Of a DNA stretch of 54,605 nt, positions 15,486 to 23,521 are shown one piece after another. The notes under the pieces are model-generated. The model searched no databases. It was not told the DNA's origin and was given only the letters and a program-made list of their open reading frames with translations. The stretch's first letter is position 1. The number at the start of each line of letters is the position of its first letter. The translations under genes and the position numbers were made by a program. Source of the DNA: Micromonospora chalcea. GTDB lineage: Bacteria > Actinomycetota > Actinomycetes > Mycobacteriales > Micromonosporaceae. The stretch is from NCBI RefSeq assembly GCF_002926165.1, contig NZ_MAGP01000123.1, positions 1 through 54,605 on the forward strand, given 5' to 3'.

Positions 15486-17099
15486 GTGACACGGGTGGAA
15501 CCAGCCGATGTGGACAGAACCGGCGCGGCGGTGGGCCGAGCGCCGGGGCCCCGCCCGATCCTGTGGGACAGCACCGCCGTCCTCGCGCTGCTGTGCCTGC
15601 TGCCGATCCTGCACGACGTCAAGACCATGCTCGGCGCGCCGTACTGGCTCGACGAGGCGTGGGTCGCGCTGTCCGTCCGGTTCCCGCTGGGCGACCTGCC
15701 GGTCACCACGTCGTCCAGCCCGCTCGGCTGGAGCTTCCTGCTGCGGCTGGTGCCGGACCCGGACGACCTGCGGCTGGTCACCCTGGCGTTCCAGGGGCTC
15801 GCGGTCGTGGCGGCGTACGGGCTCGGCAGGTCGCTGCGGTGGTCGACGCCCGGCCGGGGCGTGGTGGCCGGCGCGGCCTGCGCGGCGGCGGTCCTGCTGC
15901 TCCCCGCCCAGCAGGTGCGCCACGACCTCAAGCAGTACACCGCCGACGCCGCCGTGGCCGTGGGCGTGCTCGCCCTGGTCGCCTGGGTCGAGCAACGGTG
16001 GTCGCGGCGGCGGCTCAACGTGCTGACCGCCGCCGTCGCCGCGGGCATGCTGGTCAGCCACGTCACCGCGATCGTGGCGCCGTGCGCGTTCGGCGGGCTG
16101 CTGCTGGTCACCACGGTCCGGCGGCAGTGGCTACGCCTGGTCGAGGTGGCGGTGGCCGGGCTCAACGCCGGGCTGGTGCTCACCGGCGTCTACTTCGGCA
16201 TCTCGATGCAGGGCCGCAACGTACCCATGCAGCAGTTCTGGGCCGGCAACTTCCCCGGCGTCACCGAACTGCCCGGCTACCTGGCACGGCAGGTCGACAC
16301 GCTGATGCCGGTGGTCGGCGCGCCCGGGCTGGTGGTGGCCGCGCTGCTCGTGGCCGGCACGCTGACGCTCCGCCGACACGGCCGGCCCGCCGCCGCGGTC
16401 GCCGTGATGCTCCTGCCGGTGGTCGCGACGATCGTCGGCGTCGCGAAGGTCTATCCGCTGCTGGAACTGCGTACCTCGCACTTCCTGCTCGTCACCGCCG
16501 CCGCGGTGGCCGGGCTCGGGGTCGCCGGGTCGGCGAGCCGCGCGGCCGACCTGGCCTGCCGCCGGCTCCCCCGGGTGCGGCCCGCCGTCCTGGCCGCGGC
16601 CGCCTGCGCGGTAGTGCTCGGGGGGTACGCGGCCGGCAACAGCCACTGGTACCGGTTCGACGGGAACGAGCCGGGGCTCTACTACACGGCGATCGCCGTC
16701 ACCGACGTGCGTTCGGCGACCGAGTACGTGGCCCGGCACCGGCTCCCGAACGACGTCGTGGTCATGAACAACGCGGCCTGGTACGGGTTCGCGTTCTACT
16801 CCCGGCACGAGCGGCTGCGACTGGTGGTGCCGCACGGCAACACGGTGGGCTGGTGGGTCGACATGCCCGACCGGCCCGACGTCGTGGTGGTGCCCGGCCA
16901 CGACACCACTGCCGTGCAGGCCGGTCTCCGGCACGCAGTCGAGCTGGCGGCCGAACGCGGCGACGGGGCGCGCGTCTGGCTGATCCGCTCGCACGTCGTC
17001 GGCGACGAGGTGGACGCCTGGCGGCAGGCGCTCGCCGCCTACCGCGTCGAGCAGGTCACCGGCGGGGTCGAGCCGGTCGTGCGGATCAGCGCCGCATGA
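15486..17099 (+). CDS. GT39/PMT-like membrane glycosyltransferase
   Basis: 537 aa from the GTG at 15486 (TAGGGA 8 nt ahead; a GTG one codon earlier is equally possible). Around eleven membrane helices. The first external loop has APYWLDEAWVALSVR with the acidic pair D56-E57, the catalytic-loop signature of protein mannosyltransferase and ArnT-type GT-C enzymes. A soluble C-terminal domain follows (from about residue 400: MNNAAWYGFAFYSRHERLR). These enzymes take sugar from a polyprenyl-phosphate donor and act outside the cytoplasm, here probably adding a side sugar to the exported glycan. It ends in a bidirectional hairpin shared with the convergent gene. Confidence 0.78.
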   Translation: MTRVEPADVDRTGAAVGRAPGPRPILWDSTAVLALLCLLPILHDVKTMLGAPYWLDEAWVALSVRFPLGDLPVTTSSSPLGWSFLLRLVPDPDDLRLVTLAFQGLAVVAAYGLGRSLRWSTPGRGVVAGAACAAAVLLLPAQQVRHDLKQYTADAAVAVGVLALVAWVEQRWSRRRLNVLTAAVAAGMLVSHVTAIVAPCAFGGLLLVTTVRRQWLRLVEVAVAGLNAGLVLTGVYFGISMQGRNVPMQQFWAGNFPGVTELPGYLARQVDTLMPVVGAPGLVVAALLVAGTLTLRRHGRPAAAVAVMLLPVVATIVGVAKVYPLLELRTSHFLLVTAAAVAGLGVAGSASRAADLACRRLPRVRPAVLAAAACAVVLGGYAAGNSHWYRFDGNEPGLYYTAIAVTDVRSATEYVARHRLPNDVVVMNNAAWYGFAFYSRHERLRLVVPHGNTVGWWVDMPDRPDVVVVPGHDTTAVQAGLRHAVELAAERGDGARVWLIRSHVVGDEVDAWRQALAAYRVEQVTGGVEPVVRISAA

Positions 17100-17107
17100 C
17101 GCGGCGC
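17089..17107. terminator. Bidirectional hairpin between convergent genes
   Basis: GCGCCGC and GCGGCGC are perfect 7-bp arms around the 5-nt loop ATGAC, which contains the stop codon of the upstream gene. It lies 6 bp before the end of the convergent gene at 17113. No T-tract follows, as is usual in G/C-rich actinobacteria. Confidence 0.45.
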
Positions 17108-17112
17108 GGCGG

Positions 17113-18306
17113 TCAGCTGCCGCGCTGCCACAGGTCGCGCAGGGCGTCCCAGTCGCCGTCCACACCGTCCTTGCAGAGCGTCTCGATGTAGAAGGCCCCC
17201 TGCATGTCGTCGGGGTCCCACCAGACGCCGCAGATCGCCCGGCCGTCCTCGCCCTCGAAGGCGTACTCGACGTAGCTGCCGGGCTTGCCGGTCACCCCGC
17301 CCTTCGTGGTGCTCGCCTCGCGCAGCCCCGGCGCCAGCGAGCCGCCGGCCAGGTTGAGCTGCTGGCGGTACGCCCGCGCGGTGTCCTTTTGCTTCTGTCC
17401 CGGGTAGAGCGTGAAGTGCAGCCACGCGCCGCCGTAGTGGCAGAACACGTGCCCCTTCTCGTCCGCCGGCAGCTTCGGTGCGCCGGGCTGGTCGTAGACG
17501 GTGCAGCCGCCGATCCGGGTCAGCCAGGGCTCGACCAGCGGGGCCAGCTCACCCTCGAACTTGGCCTTGTTGATGGCGAGCTGCGTGGCCTCGTAGGGCG
17601 GCAGCGACGGGCTGGCCGACGGCGTGGGCGTCGCGGCCTCCTTCTCGCGCCCTGCGCCGAGGAAGAACCCGGCGGTGCCGGCGACCAGGGTGAGCACCAG
17701 GGCGCCGACGATCGAGATCCAGTCGCGCCGCTTCGGCGCCGGCTGCACCGGGGCGATCCGGCGTCCGCCGGACGGGTCCAGCGGGTCGGTGGCCACCGGC
17801 GCCGAGCCGACGGCGGGTGGCGCGGAGACGGCGGACGTGGCGGGGACCCCGGAGGCCGCGGCGACGGCGGCCGGGGACATCGGCGCGCCGGAGATCGGCT
17901 GAGCCGCCATCGCCCAGGGTTGCGGAACCCACGGCAACTGGGACGGCGGGGAGACCGGGGCGGCGGCCGGTGGCGGCGGGAGCATCTCGGCCGTCGGGGT
18001 GCGCTGGTAGTCCATGCCGAGGCTGCGGAACAGCCGCTCGGCCGCACCCTCCTCTTCGGACGGGTACGCGATCCAGGGCTCGGCGGCGGCGAAGTCGGCG
18101 TTGACGTACCGGTGGCCGCCGGGGGTCTGGGCCAGCACGTTCGCCGCGTTGGCGAACGCCTCCCGCCAGCGCTGGTCAGCGGCGGCGGCGCCTTCGAGGA
18201 CGGCGACGGTGACCGGGCGGTCCTGCCCGTCGAGAGCCGCCCACGCCCGGCCGACCTGGCACTCGCCCAACGTCTCGGTGAACCTGTACGGCCCCTCCGG
18301 CTGCAT
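17113..18306 (-). CDS. Single-pass membrane protein with Pro/Ala linker; function unknown
   Basis: 397 aa, ATG with GAGGAG 6 nt ahead. Residues 1-95 form a compact domain (YRFTETLGECQVGRAWAALD, then PVTVAVLEG) reminiscent of the N-lobe opening of Ser/Thr kinases, but no catalytic loop exists. A Pro/Ala-rich linker (110-190), a membrane helix (196-217), an acidic Pro/Ser linker and an extracellular domain (about 235-397) with three or four Cys (GGCTVYDQ, VFCHYGG, AICGVWW, ETLCKDG) follow. This resembles sensor-like proteins of actinobacteria with a kinase-like inside and a globular outside. I cannot assign a function. Confidence 0.7.
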   Translation of the reverse strand: MQPEGPYRFTETLGECQVGRAWAALDGQDRPVTVAVLEGAAAADQRWREAFANAANVLAQTPGGHRYVNADFAAAEPWIAYPSEEEGAAERLFRSLGMDYQRTPTAEMLPPPPAAAPVSPPSQLPWVPQPWAMAAQPISGAPMSPAAVAAASGVPATSAVSAPPAVGSAPVATDPLDPSGGRRIAPVQPAPKRRDWISIVGALVLTLVAGTAGFFLGAGREKEAATPTPSASPSLPPYEATQLAINKAKFEGELAPLVEPWLTRIGGCTVYDQPGAPKLPADEKGHVFCHYGGAWLHFTLYPGQKQKDTARAYRQQLNLAGGSLAPGLREASTTKGGVTGKPGSYVEYAFEGEDGRAICGVWWDPDDMQGAFYIETLCKDGVDGDWDALRDLWQRGS

Positions 18307-18384
18307 GCCCCACTCCTCTGTTCACCCGCCGTGCGGATAGTACAGAGAGCACGCTCATCGGACCTCCCTGCGGTCGCGCGACGC

Positions 18385-18420
18385 TTGCGCTCTGAAAGTT
18401 TTCATGCATAGAGTCGGCTC
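18385..18420 (+). promoter_or_regulatory. Leaderless promoter with embedded inverted-repeat operator (hut operon)
   Basis: TTGCGC (18385-18390) and TAGAGT (18409-18414) are separated by 18 bp; the -10 ends 6 nt before the GTG at 18421. TGAAAGTTTTCA (18393-18404) occupies the spacer: 5-bp perfect arms around GT. A repressor bound there would block RNA polymerase. RpiR-family sites of TGAAA-n-TTTCA type are known, so autoregulation by the first gene is likely. Confidence 0.55.
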
Positions 18421-19269
18421 GTGAATGAAAGCGGTGCGGCCTCCCCTGACCGCCTGCTCGACCTCTTCCACGGCGTACGGCTCACCCCGACGCAGCGCCG
18501 CATCGCGCACTGCCTGGTGCGGCACGCGGGCGCGGCGGCGTACCTGTCCGCCGCCGAGGTGGCCGAGCTCGCAGGCGTCAGCCAGCCGTCGGTGACCCGG
18601 TTCGCCATGGCGCTCGGCCACGACGGCTACCCCGCGCTGCGCCGCCGCCTGCGCGAGCTGGGCGCGCGCGACGCCGCCGACCAGGACCGCGCCGGGAACG
18701 CCCTGCAACGGGCGGTGCACGCCGAACGGGACAACCTCGACCGGCTCGCCGCGCAGCTCGCCGACGCCGACCGGGTCGCCGAGGTGGGCCGCCTGCTCGC
18801 CGCCAGCCGCCCGCTGCCGGTGCTCGGGCTGCGGGCCGCCGCGCCGCTGGCCGCCTACTTCGCCTACTTCGCGGCGAAGGTGCACCCGGACGTACGGGTG
18901 TTCGACGACGGCGGCAGCATGCTCGTGGACCGCCTGGACCAGGCGGTGGCGGCCGGCGCGACGGCGATGCTCGCGTTCGTGCTGCCCCGCTACCCCCGGG
19001 AGACCCTGGAGGCGCTGCGCGAGGCCCGGGACGCCGGCCTGACCGTCGTGGCGATCACCGACTCGCCGGTCAGCCCGGCCACCGAGCACGCCCAGGTGGT
19101 GCTGCCCGCCGCCGTCGGCGCCGACCTCGTCTTCGACCTGCACACCGCACCGATGACCCTGGCCATGGTGGTGCTCCAGGCGATCTGCGACGCCGCACCG
19201 GCCGAGACCCAGGACCGGCTCGAGGCGTTCGAGTCGTCCGCCGCCCGCCGCCAGTTGTTCCTCGGCTGA
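18421..19269 (+). CDS. MurR/RpiR-family transcriptional regulator of the hut operon
   Basis: 282 aa, GTG start set by the leaderless -10. An N-terminal HTH_6 domain (about 8-85: LTPTQRRIAHCLVRH, then AAEVAELAGVSQPSVTRFAM) is followed by a SIS sugar-phosphate-type sensing domain (about 120-260: PLPVLGLRAAAPLAAYFAYF, FDDGGSMLVDRL, ITDSPVSPA). It lies 12 bp before hutU with the same orientation, so it is most likely the local histidine/urocanate-responsive repressor. The ligand is inferred from context only; classical hut repressors are HutC/GntR type, so an RpiR-type controller is notable. Confidence 0.85.
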   Translation: MNESGAASPDRLLDLFHGVRLTPTQRRIAHCLVRHAGAAAYLSAAEVAELAGVSQPSVTRFAMALGHDGYPALRRRLRELGARDAADQDRAGNALQRAVHAERDNLDRLAAQLADADRVAEVGRLLAASRPLPVLGLRAAAPLAAYFAYFAAKVHPDVRVFDDGGSMLVDRLDQAVAAGATAMLAFVLPRYPRETLEALREARDAGLTVVAITDSPVSPATEHAQVVLPAAVGADLVFDLHTAPMTLAMVVLQAICDAAPAETQDRLEAFESSAARRQLFLG

Positions 19270-19281
19270 GAGGAGTACGAG

Positions 19282-20928
19282 ATGCACCAGCCCGTCCGCG
19301 CCGCCCGCGGCGTCACCCGCACCGCGAAGGGGTGGCCGCAGGAGGCCGCCCTGCGGATGCTGATGAACAATCTCGACCCGGAGGTGGCCGAGCGCCCCGA
19401 CGACCTGGTGGTCTACGGCGGCACCGGCAAGGCGGCCCGGGACTGGCCGTCGTACCACGCGCTCGTGCGCACGCTCACCGAGCTGCGCGACGACGAGACG
19501 ATGCTGGTGCAGTCCGGCCGGCCGGTCGGCGTGATGCGGACCCACGAGTGGGCGCCGCGTGTGCTGCTGGCCAACTCGAACCTGGTCGGCGACTGGGCCA
19601 CCTGGCCGGAGTTCCGCCGCCTGGAGTCGCTGGGCCTGACCATGTACGGGCAGATGACCGCCGGTTCGTGGATCTACATCGGCACCCAGGGCATCCTCCA
19701 GGGCACGTACGAGACGTTCGCCGCCGTCGCCGCCAAGCGCTTCGGGGGCACGCTCGCCGGCACGCTGACGCTCACCGCCGGCTGCGGCGGGATGGGCGGG
19801 GCGCAGCCGCTCGCCGTCACCATGAACGGCGGCGCCTGCCTGATCGTGGACGTGGACCGGTCGCGGCTGGACCGCCGGGTGCACGACCGCTACCTCGACG
19901 AGGTGGCCGACTCGCTGGACGACGCCATCGAGCGGGCGCTCGCGGCCAGGCGGGACCGGCGGGCGCTCGGCGTCGGCGTGGTCGGCAACGCCGCCGCCGT
20001 CTTCCCCGAGCTGCTGCGCCGGGGCGTAGCGATCGACATCGTGACCGACCAGACCAGCGCGCACGACCCGCTGTCGTACGTGCCGGAGGGCGTGGACCCG
20101 GGCGACGCGCGGGACTACGCGGCGGCCAAGCCGGCCGAGTTCACCGACCGGGCCCGCGCGTCGATGGCGAAGCACGTGGAGGCGATGGTCGGCTTCCTGG
20201 ACGCGGGCGCGGAGGTCTTCGACTACGGCAACTCGATCCGGGGCGAGGCCAAGCTCGGCGGATACGAGCGGGCGTTCGACTTCCCCGGGTTCGTGCCCGC
20301 GTACATCAGGCCGTTGTTCTGCGAGGGCAAGGGCCCGTTCCGCTGGGCCGCGCTCTCCGGCGACCCGAAGGACATCGCCGCCACCGACCGGGCGATCCTC
20401 GACCTGTTCCCGGAGAACGAGTCCCTCGCCCGGTGGATCCGGATGGCCGGCGAGCGGGTCGCGTTCCAGGGTCTGCCGGCGCGGATCTGCTGGCTCGGCT
20501 ACGGCGAGCGGGACCGGGCCGGGGTGCGGTTCAACGAGATGGTCGCGTCCGGCGAGCTGAGCGCGCCGGTGGTGATCGGCCGGGACCACCTGGACTGCGG
20601 CAGCGTGGCCAGCCCCTACCGGGAGACCGAGGCGATGGCCGACGGCTCCGACGCGATCGCCGACTGGCCGCTGCTGAACGCGCTGGTGAACACCGCCAGC
20701 GGCGCGTCGTGGGTGTCGATCCACCACGGCGGCGGCGTCGGCATCGGCCGGTCCATCCACGCCGGGCAGGTCTGCGTGGCCGACGGCAGCGAGCTGGCCG
20801 GCCAGAAGATCGAGCGGGTGCTCACGAACGACCCGGCGATGGGCGTCATCCGGCACGTCGACGCCGGTTACGACGACGCCCGCGCGGTGGCCGAGCGCAC
20901 CGGCGTCCGCATCCCGATGGCCGAGTAA
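19282..20928 (+). CDS. hutU: Urocanate hydratase
   Basis: 548 aa, ATG with GAGAGGAG just upstream. Strong urocanase signatures: MLMNNLDPEVAE, VVYGGTGKAARDW, GQMTAGSWIYIGTQGI, LTAGCGGMGGAQPL, DQTSAHDPLSYVPEG, GRDHLDCGSVASPYRET and HHGGGVGIGRSIHAG. It converts urocanate to imidazolonepropionate using NAD+ as electrophile. Length and motifs are full. Its TAA stop lies at the left edge of a 52-bp repeat that also forms the beginning of the next gene. Confidence 0.97.
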   Translation: MHQPVRAARGVTRTAKGWPQEAALRMLMNNLDPEVAERPDDLVVYGGTGKAARDWPSYHALVRTLTELRDDETMLVQSGRPVGVMRTHEWAPRVLLANSNLVGDWATWPEFRRLESLGLTMYGQMTAGSWIYIGTQGILQGTYETFAAVAAKRFGGTLAGTLTLTAGCGGMGGAQPLAVTMNGGACLIVDVDRSRLDRRVHDRYLDEVADSLDDAIERALAARRDRRALGVGVVGNAAAVFPELLRRGVAIDIVTDQTSAHDPLSYVPEGVDPGDARDYAAAKPAEFTDRARASMAKHVEAMVGFLDAGAEVFDYGNSIRGEAKLGGYERAFDFPGFVPAYIRPLFCEGKGPFRWAALSGDPKDIAATDRAILDLFPENESLARWIRMAGERVAFQGLPARICWLGYGERDRAGVRFNEMVASGELSAPVVIGRDHLDCGSVASPYRETEAMADGSDAIADWPLLNALVNTASGASWVSIHHGGGVGIGRSIHAGQVCVADGSELAGQKIERVLTNDPAMGVIRHVDAGYDDARAVAERTGVRIPMAE

Positions 20929-20978
20929 GGAAGGGCCCCTTGTCAACGCATTCTGCATGGGAAGGGTCCCTTCCTAAC
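20927..20978 (+). repeat. 52-bp bipartite palindromic repeat, copy A (hutU/amidohydrolase junction)
   Basis: Two modules of the form AAGGGCCCCTTGTCAAC (20931-20947) and AAGGGTCCCTTCCTAAC (20962-20978) sit in tandem. Each has a small G/C palindrome followed by a TNAAC-like end. The same architecture and exact length recur at 46804-46855. The copy begins in the hutU stop codon and contains the AAGGA and TTG used by the next gene. Confidence 0.75.
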
Positions 20979-22160
20979 CGGTTCCGGGAGCTGTGGGACG
21001 AGATCGCGCCGATCGGGCGCGACGAGGGCAGCGGCGGCTACCTGCGCTACGCGCTGACCGAGCCGGAGCTGCGGCTGCGGGAGTGGTTCCACAACCAGGC
21101 CGACGCCCGCGGGATGCCGGTTCAGCAGGACGGCAACGGCAACCTGTTCGCCTGGTGGGGCGACCCGGAGGCCGGCGACGCGGTGCTCACCGGCAGCCAC
21201 TTCGACTCGGTGCCGCACGGCGGCGCGTACGACGGTCCGCTCGGCATCGTCAGCGCGTTCCTCGCCGTGGACGAGCTGCGGGCCGCGGGCATCACCCCGG
21301 AACGGCCGGTGGTGGTGGCCGCGTTCGTGGAGGAGGAGGGCGCGCGGTTCGGCGTACCCTGCCTGGGGTCGAGGCTGCTCACCGGCGAGATCGACGTCGA
21401 CCGCGCGGCCGGGCTGCGCGACCAGGCCGGGACGACCTTCGCGCAGGCGCTCGGCGAGCGGCCGGCGGGCGCCGACCCGGCGCTGCTCGGCCGCTTCGCG
21501 GCCTTCGTGGAGCTGCACGTCGAGCAGGGCCGCGCGCTGGTCGACCAGGACGCGCCGGTCGCGGTGGCCTCCGCGATCTGGCCGCACGGCCGGTGGCGGT
21601 TCGACTTCACCGGCGAGGGCAACCACGCGGGTACGACAGGGATGGCCGACCGCCGTGACCCGATGCTCACCTACGCGTTCACCGTGCTGGCGGCGAACAA
21701 GGAGGCCCGGCTGCGCGACGCGCACGCCACAGTGGGCCGGGTGTCGGTCGAGCCGAACGCCACGAACGCGATCCCGTCCCGGGTCACCGGCTGGCTGGAC
21801 GCGCGGGCGGCCGAGGCGGAGACGCTGTACGGTCTGGTCGAGGCGGTACGCGCCAAGGCCGCCGACCGGGCCGGCCGCGACGGCACCGCGCTGACCTGCA
21901 CCCAGGAGTCGGCGACCCCGCTCGTCGCGTTCGACCGCGGGCTGGCCGACCGGCTGGTCACGCTGCTCGGCGCGCCGGTGCTGCCCACCGGCGCCGGGCA
22001 CGACGCGGGGGTGCTGGCGGCGCACCTGCCCACCGCGATGCTGTTCGTGCGCAACCCGACCGGGGTGTCGCACTCCCCCGCCGAGGCGGCCACCGACGCC
22101 GACTGCGCCGCCGGGGTGACCGCCCTGGCCCGGGTCCTGGAGGAGCTGGCATGCCGCTGA
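20940..22160 (+). CDS. M20-family amidohydrolase (allantoate/N-carbamoyl amino acid hydrolase type) in the hut operon
   Basis: 406 aa. The only usable start before the conserved region is TTG at 20940; the next in-frame ATG is about 58 codons in and would delete the first strand and helix. AAGGA lies 8 nt before this TTG. Motifs: LTGSHFDSVPHGGAYDGPLG (metal site), EEEGARFGVPCLGSRLL, FVELHVEQG, GNHAGTTGM and PTGAGHDAG. The family hydrolyses C-N bonds of linear acyl/carbamoyl amino acids. No HutG is encoded, so this enzyme may deformylate the N-formylglutamate made by HutF. The first 13 codons come from a dispersed repeat. Confidence 0.85.
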   Translation: MSTHSAWEGSLPNRFRELWDEIAPIGRDEGSGGYLRYALTEPELRLREWFHNQADARGMPVQQDGNGNLFAWWGDPEAGDAVLTGSHFDSVPHGGAYDGPLGIVSAFLAVDELRAAGITPERPVVVAAFVEEEGARFGVPCLGSRLLTGEIDVDRAAGLRDQAGTTFAQALGERPAGADPALLGRFAAFVELHVEQGRALVDQDAPVAVASAIWPHGRWRFDFTGEGNHAGTTGMADRRDPMLTYAFTVLAANKEARLRDAHATVGRVSVEPNATNAIPSRVTGWLDARAAEAETLYGLVEAVRAKAADRAGRDGTALTCTQESATPLVAFDRGLADRLVTLLGAPVLPTGAGHDAGVLAAHLPTAMLFVRNPTGVSHSPAEAATDADCAAGVTALARVLEELACR

Positions 22161-23521
22161 CCCGCTGGCTGGCCGAGTACGCCTGGCTGCCCGACCGCGC
22201 CGAGCCCACCCGGGACGTGCTGATCGAGGCGACCGACGGGCGGCTCACCGCTGTCACCCCGCTGACCGGGGACGGTCCGCCGACCGCCGGGGTGGAGGTG
22301 CTCGACGACGCGGTACGGCTGCCTGGGCTGACGGTGCCCGGCCTGGCCAACGCCCACTCGCACGCCTTCCACCGGGCGCTGCGCGGGCGCACCCACGACG
22401 GGCGCGGCGACTTCTGGTCCTGGCGCAGCCTGATGTACGCGATCGCGACCCGGCTCGACCCGGACACCTACCTGGCGCTGGCCCGCGCCGTGTACGCGGA
22501 GATGGCGCTGTCCGGGATCACCTGCGTGGGCGAGTTCCACTATCTGCACCACGGTCCCGGCGGCACCCCGTACGACGACCCGAACGCGATGTCCGCAGCG
22601 CTGGTGGAGGCCGCCGCGCACGCCGGGATCCGGCTCACGCTGCTGGACACCGCGTACCTGGCCGGGGGCGTGGACGGCGCGCCGCTGACCGGGCCGCAAC
22701 GCCGGTTCGGTGACGGCGACGCGCTGCGCTGGGCGGCGCGGGTGGACGCGTTCGGGCCGGCCGACGACCACGTCCGGCTCGTCGCGGCCATCCACTCGGT
22801 GCGCGCGGTCCCGGCCGAGCAGCTCGCCACCGTAGCGGGCTGGGCCGACCGCAACGGGCTGCCGCTGCACGTGCACCTGTCCGAGCAGCCGGCCGAGAAC
22901 GACGCCTGCCGGGCGGTGCACGGCTGCACCCCGACGCGGCTGCTGGCCGACCACGGCGTGCTCGGCCCGCACACCACAGCGGTGCACGCCACCCACCCGA
23001 CCGCCGCCGACGTGGCGCTGCTCGGCGACAGCCGTACCCGGGTCTGCGTCTGCCCCACCACCGAGCGCGACCTGGCCGACGGGGTCGGCCCGGTGCGCCG
23101 GATGGCCGACGCGGGCAGCCCGCTGAGCCTGGGCAGCGACAGTCACGCCGTGGTGGACCTGTTCGAGGAGGCCCGCGCGCTGGAGATGGACGAGCGGCTG
23201 CGTACCCGCCGGCGGGGGCACTTCACGCCGGCCGAGCTGCTCGGCGCCGCCACCGTCGGCGGGCACGCCGCGCTGGGCTGGGGCGACGCCGGCCGGTTCG
23301 CCGTCGGGCAGCGGGCCGACCTGGTCACGGTACGGCTGGACAGCGCCCGCACCGCCGGGGTGCCGCCGGCCGGCGCGTTCTTCGCCGCCACCGCCGCCGA
23401 CGTGACGAGCGTGATCGTGGACGGGAGGCCGGTGGTGGACGGCGGCCGGCACCTGACCGTGGACGTGCCCACCGAGCTGCGGGACGCGATCGCGGCGGTG
23501 ACCGCGAAGGAGGACTCGTGA
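22151..23521 (+). CDS. hutF: Formimidoylglutamate deiminase
   Basis: 456 aa, ATG overlapping the previous gene by 10 bp. An amidohydrolase-superfamily enzyme: metal-binding ANAHSHAFHRALRGR, GEFHYLHHGPGG, HLSEQPAEN, VHATHPT and GSDSHAVVDLFEE. It releases ammonia from N-formimidoyl-L-glutamate to give N-formyl-L-glutamate, the route used instead of HutG-type formamide release. It is coupled to hutI by a GTGA overlap. Length is normal for HutF. Confidence 0.92.
   Translation: MPLTRWLAEYAWLPDRAEPTRDVLIEATDGRLTAVTPLTGDGPPTAGVEVLDDAVRLPGLTVPGLANAHSHAFHRALRGRTHDGRGDFWSWRSLMYAIATRLDPDTYLALARAVYAEMALSGITCVGEFHYLHHGPGGTPYDDPNAMSAALVEAAAHAGIRLTLLDTAYLAGGVDGAPLTGPQRRFGDGDALRWAARVDAFGPADDHVRLVAAIHSVRAVPAEQLATVAGWADRNGLPLHVHLSEQPAENDACRAVHGCTPTRLLADHGVLGPHTTAVHATHPTAADVALLGDSRTRVCVCPTTERDLADGVGPVRRMADAGSPLSLGSDSHAVVDLFEEARALEMDERLRTRRRGHFTPAELLGAATVGGHAALGWGDAGRFAVGQRADLVTVRLDSARTAGVPPAGAFFAATAADVTSVIVDGRPVVDGGRHLTVDVPTELRDAIAAVTAKEDS

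Noticed and set aside
19332..20939. In-frame upstream extension of the hut amidohydrolase through the hutU region
   Set aside because: It reads hutU in the wrong frame and yields Arg/Gly-rich sequence. hutU itself is conserved end to end, so the real gene starts in the repeat at 20940.
18355..20958. 867-codon minus-strand frame antisense to rpiR and hutU
   Set aside because: A shadow of strong codon bias: no start context, no domain, and it covers two well-supported genes.
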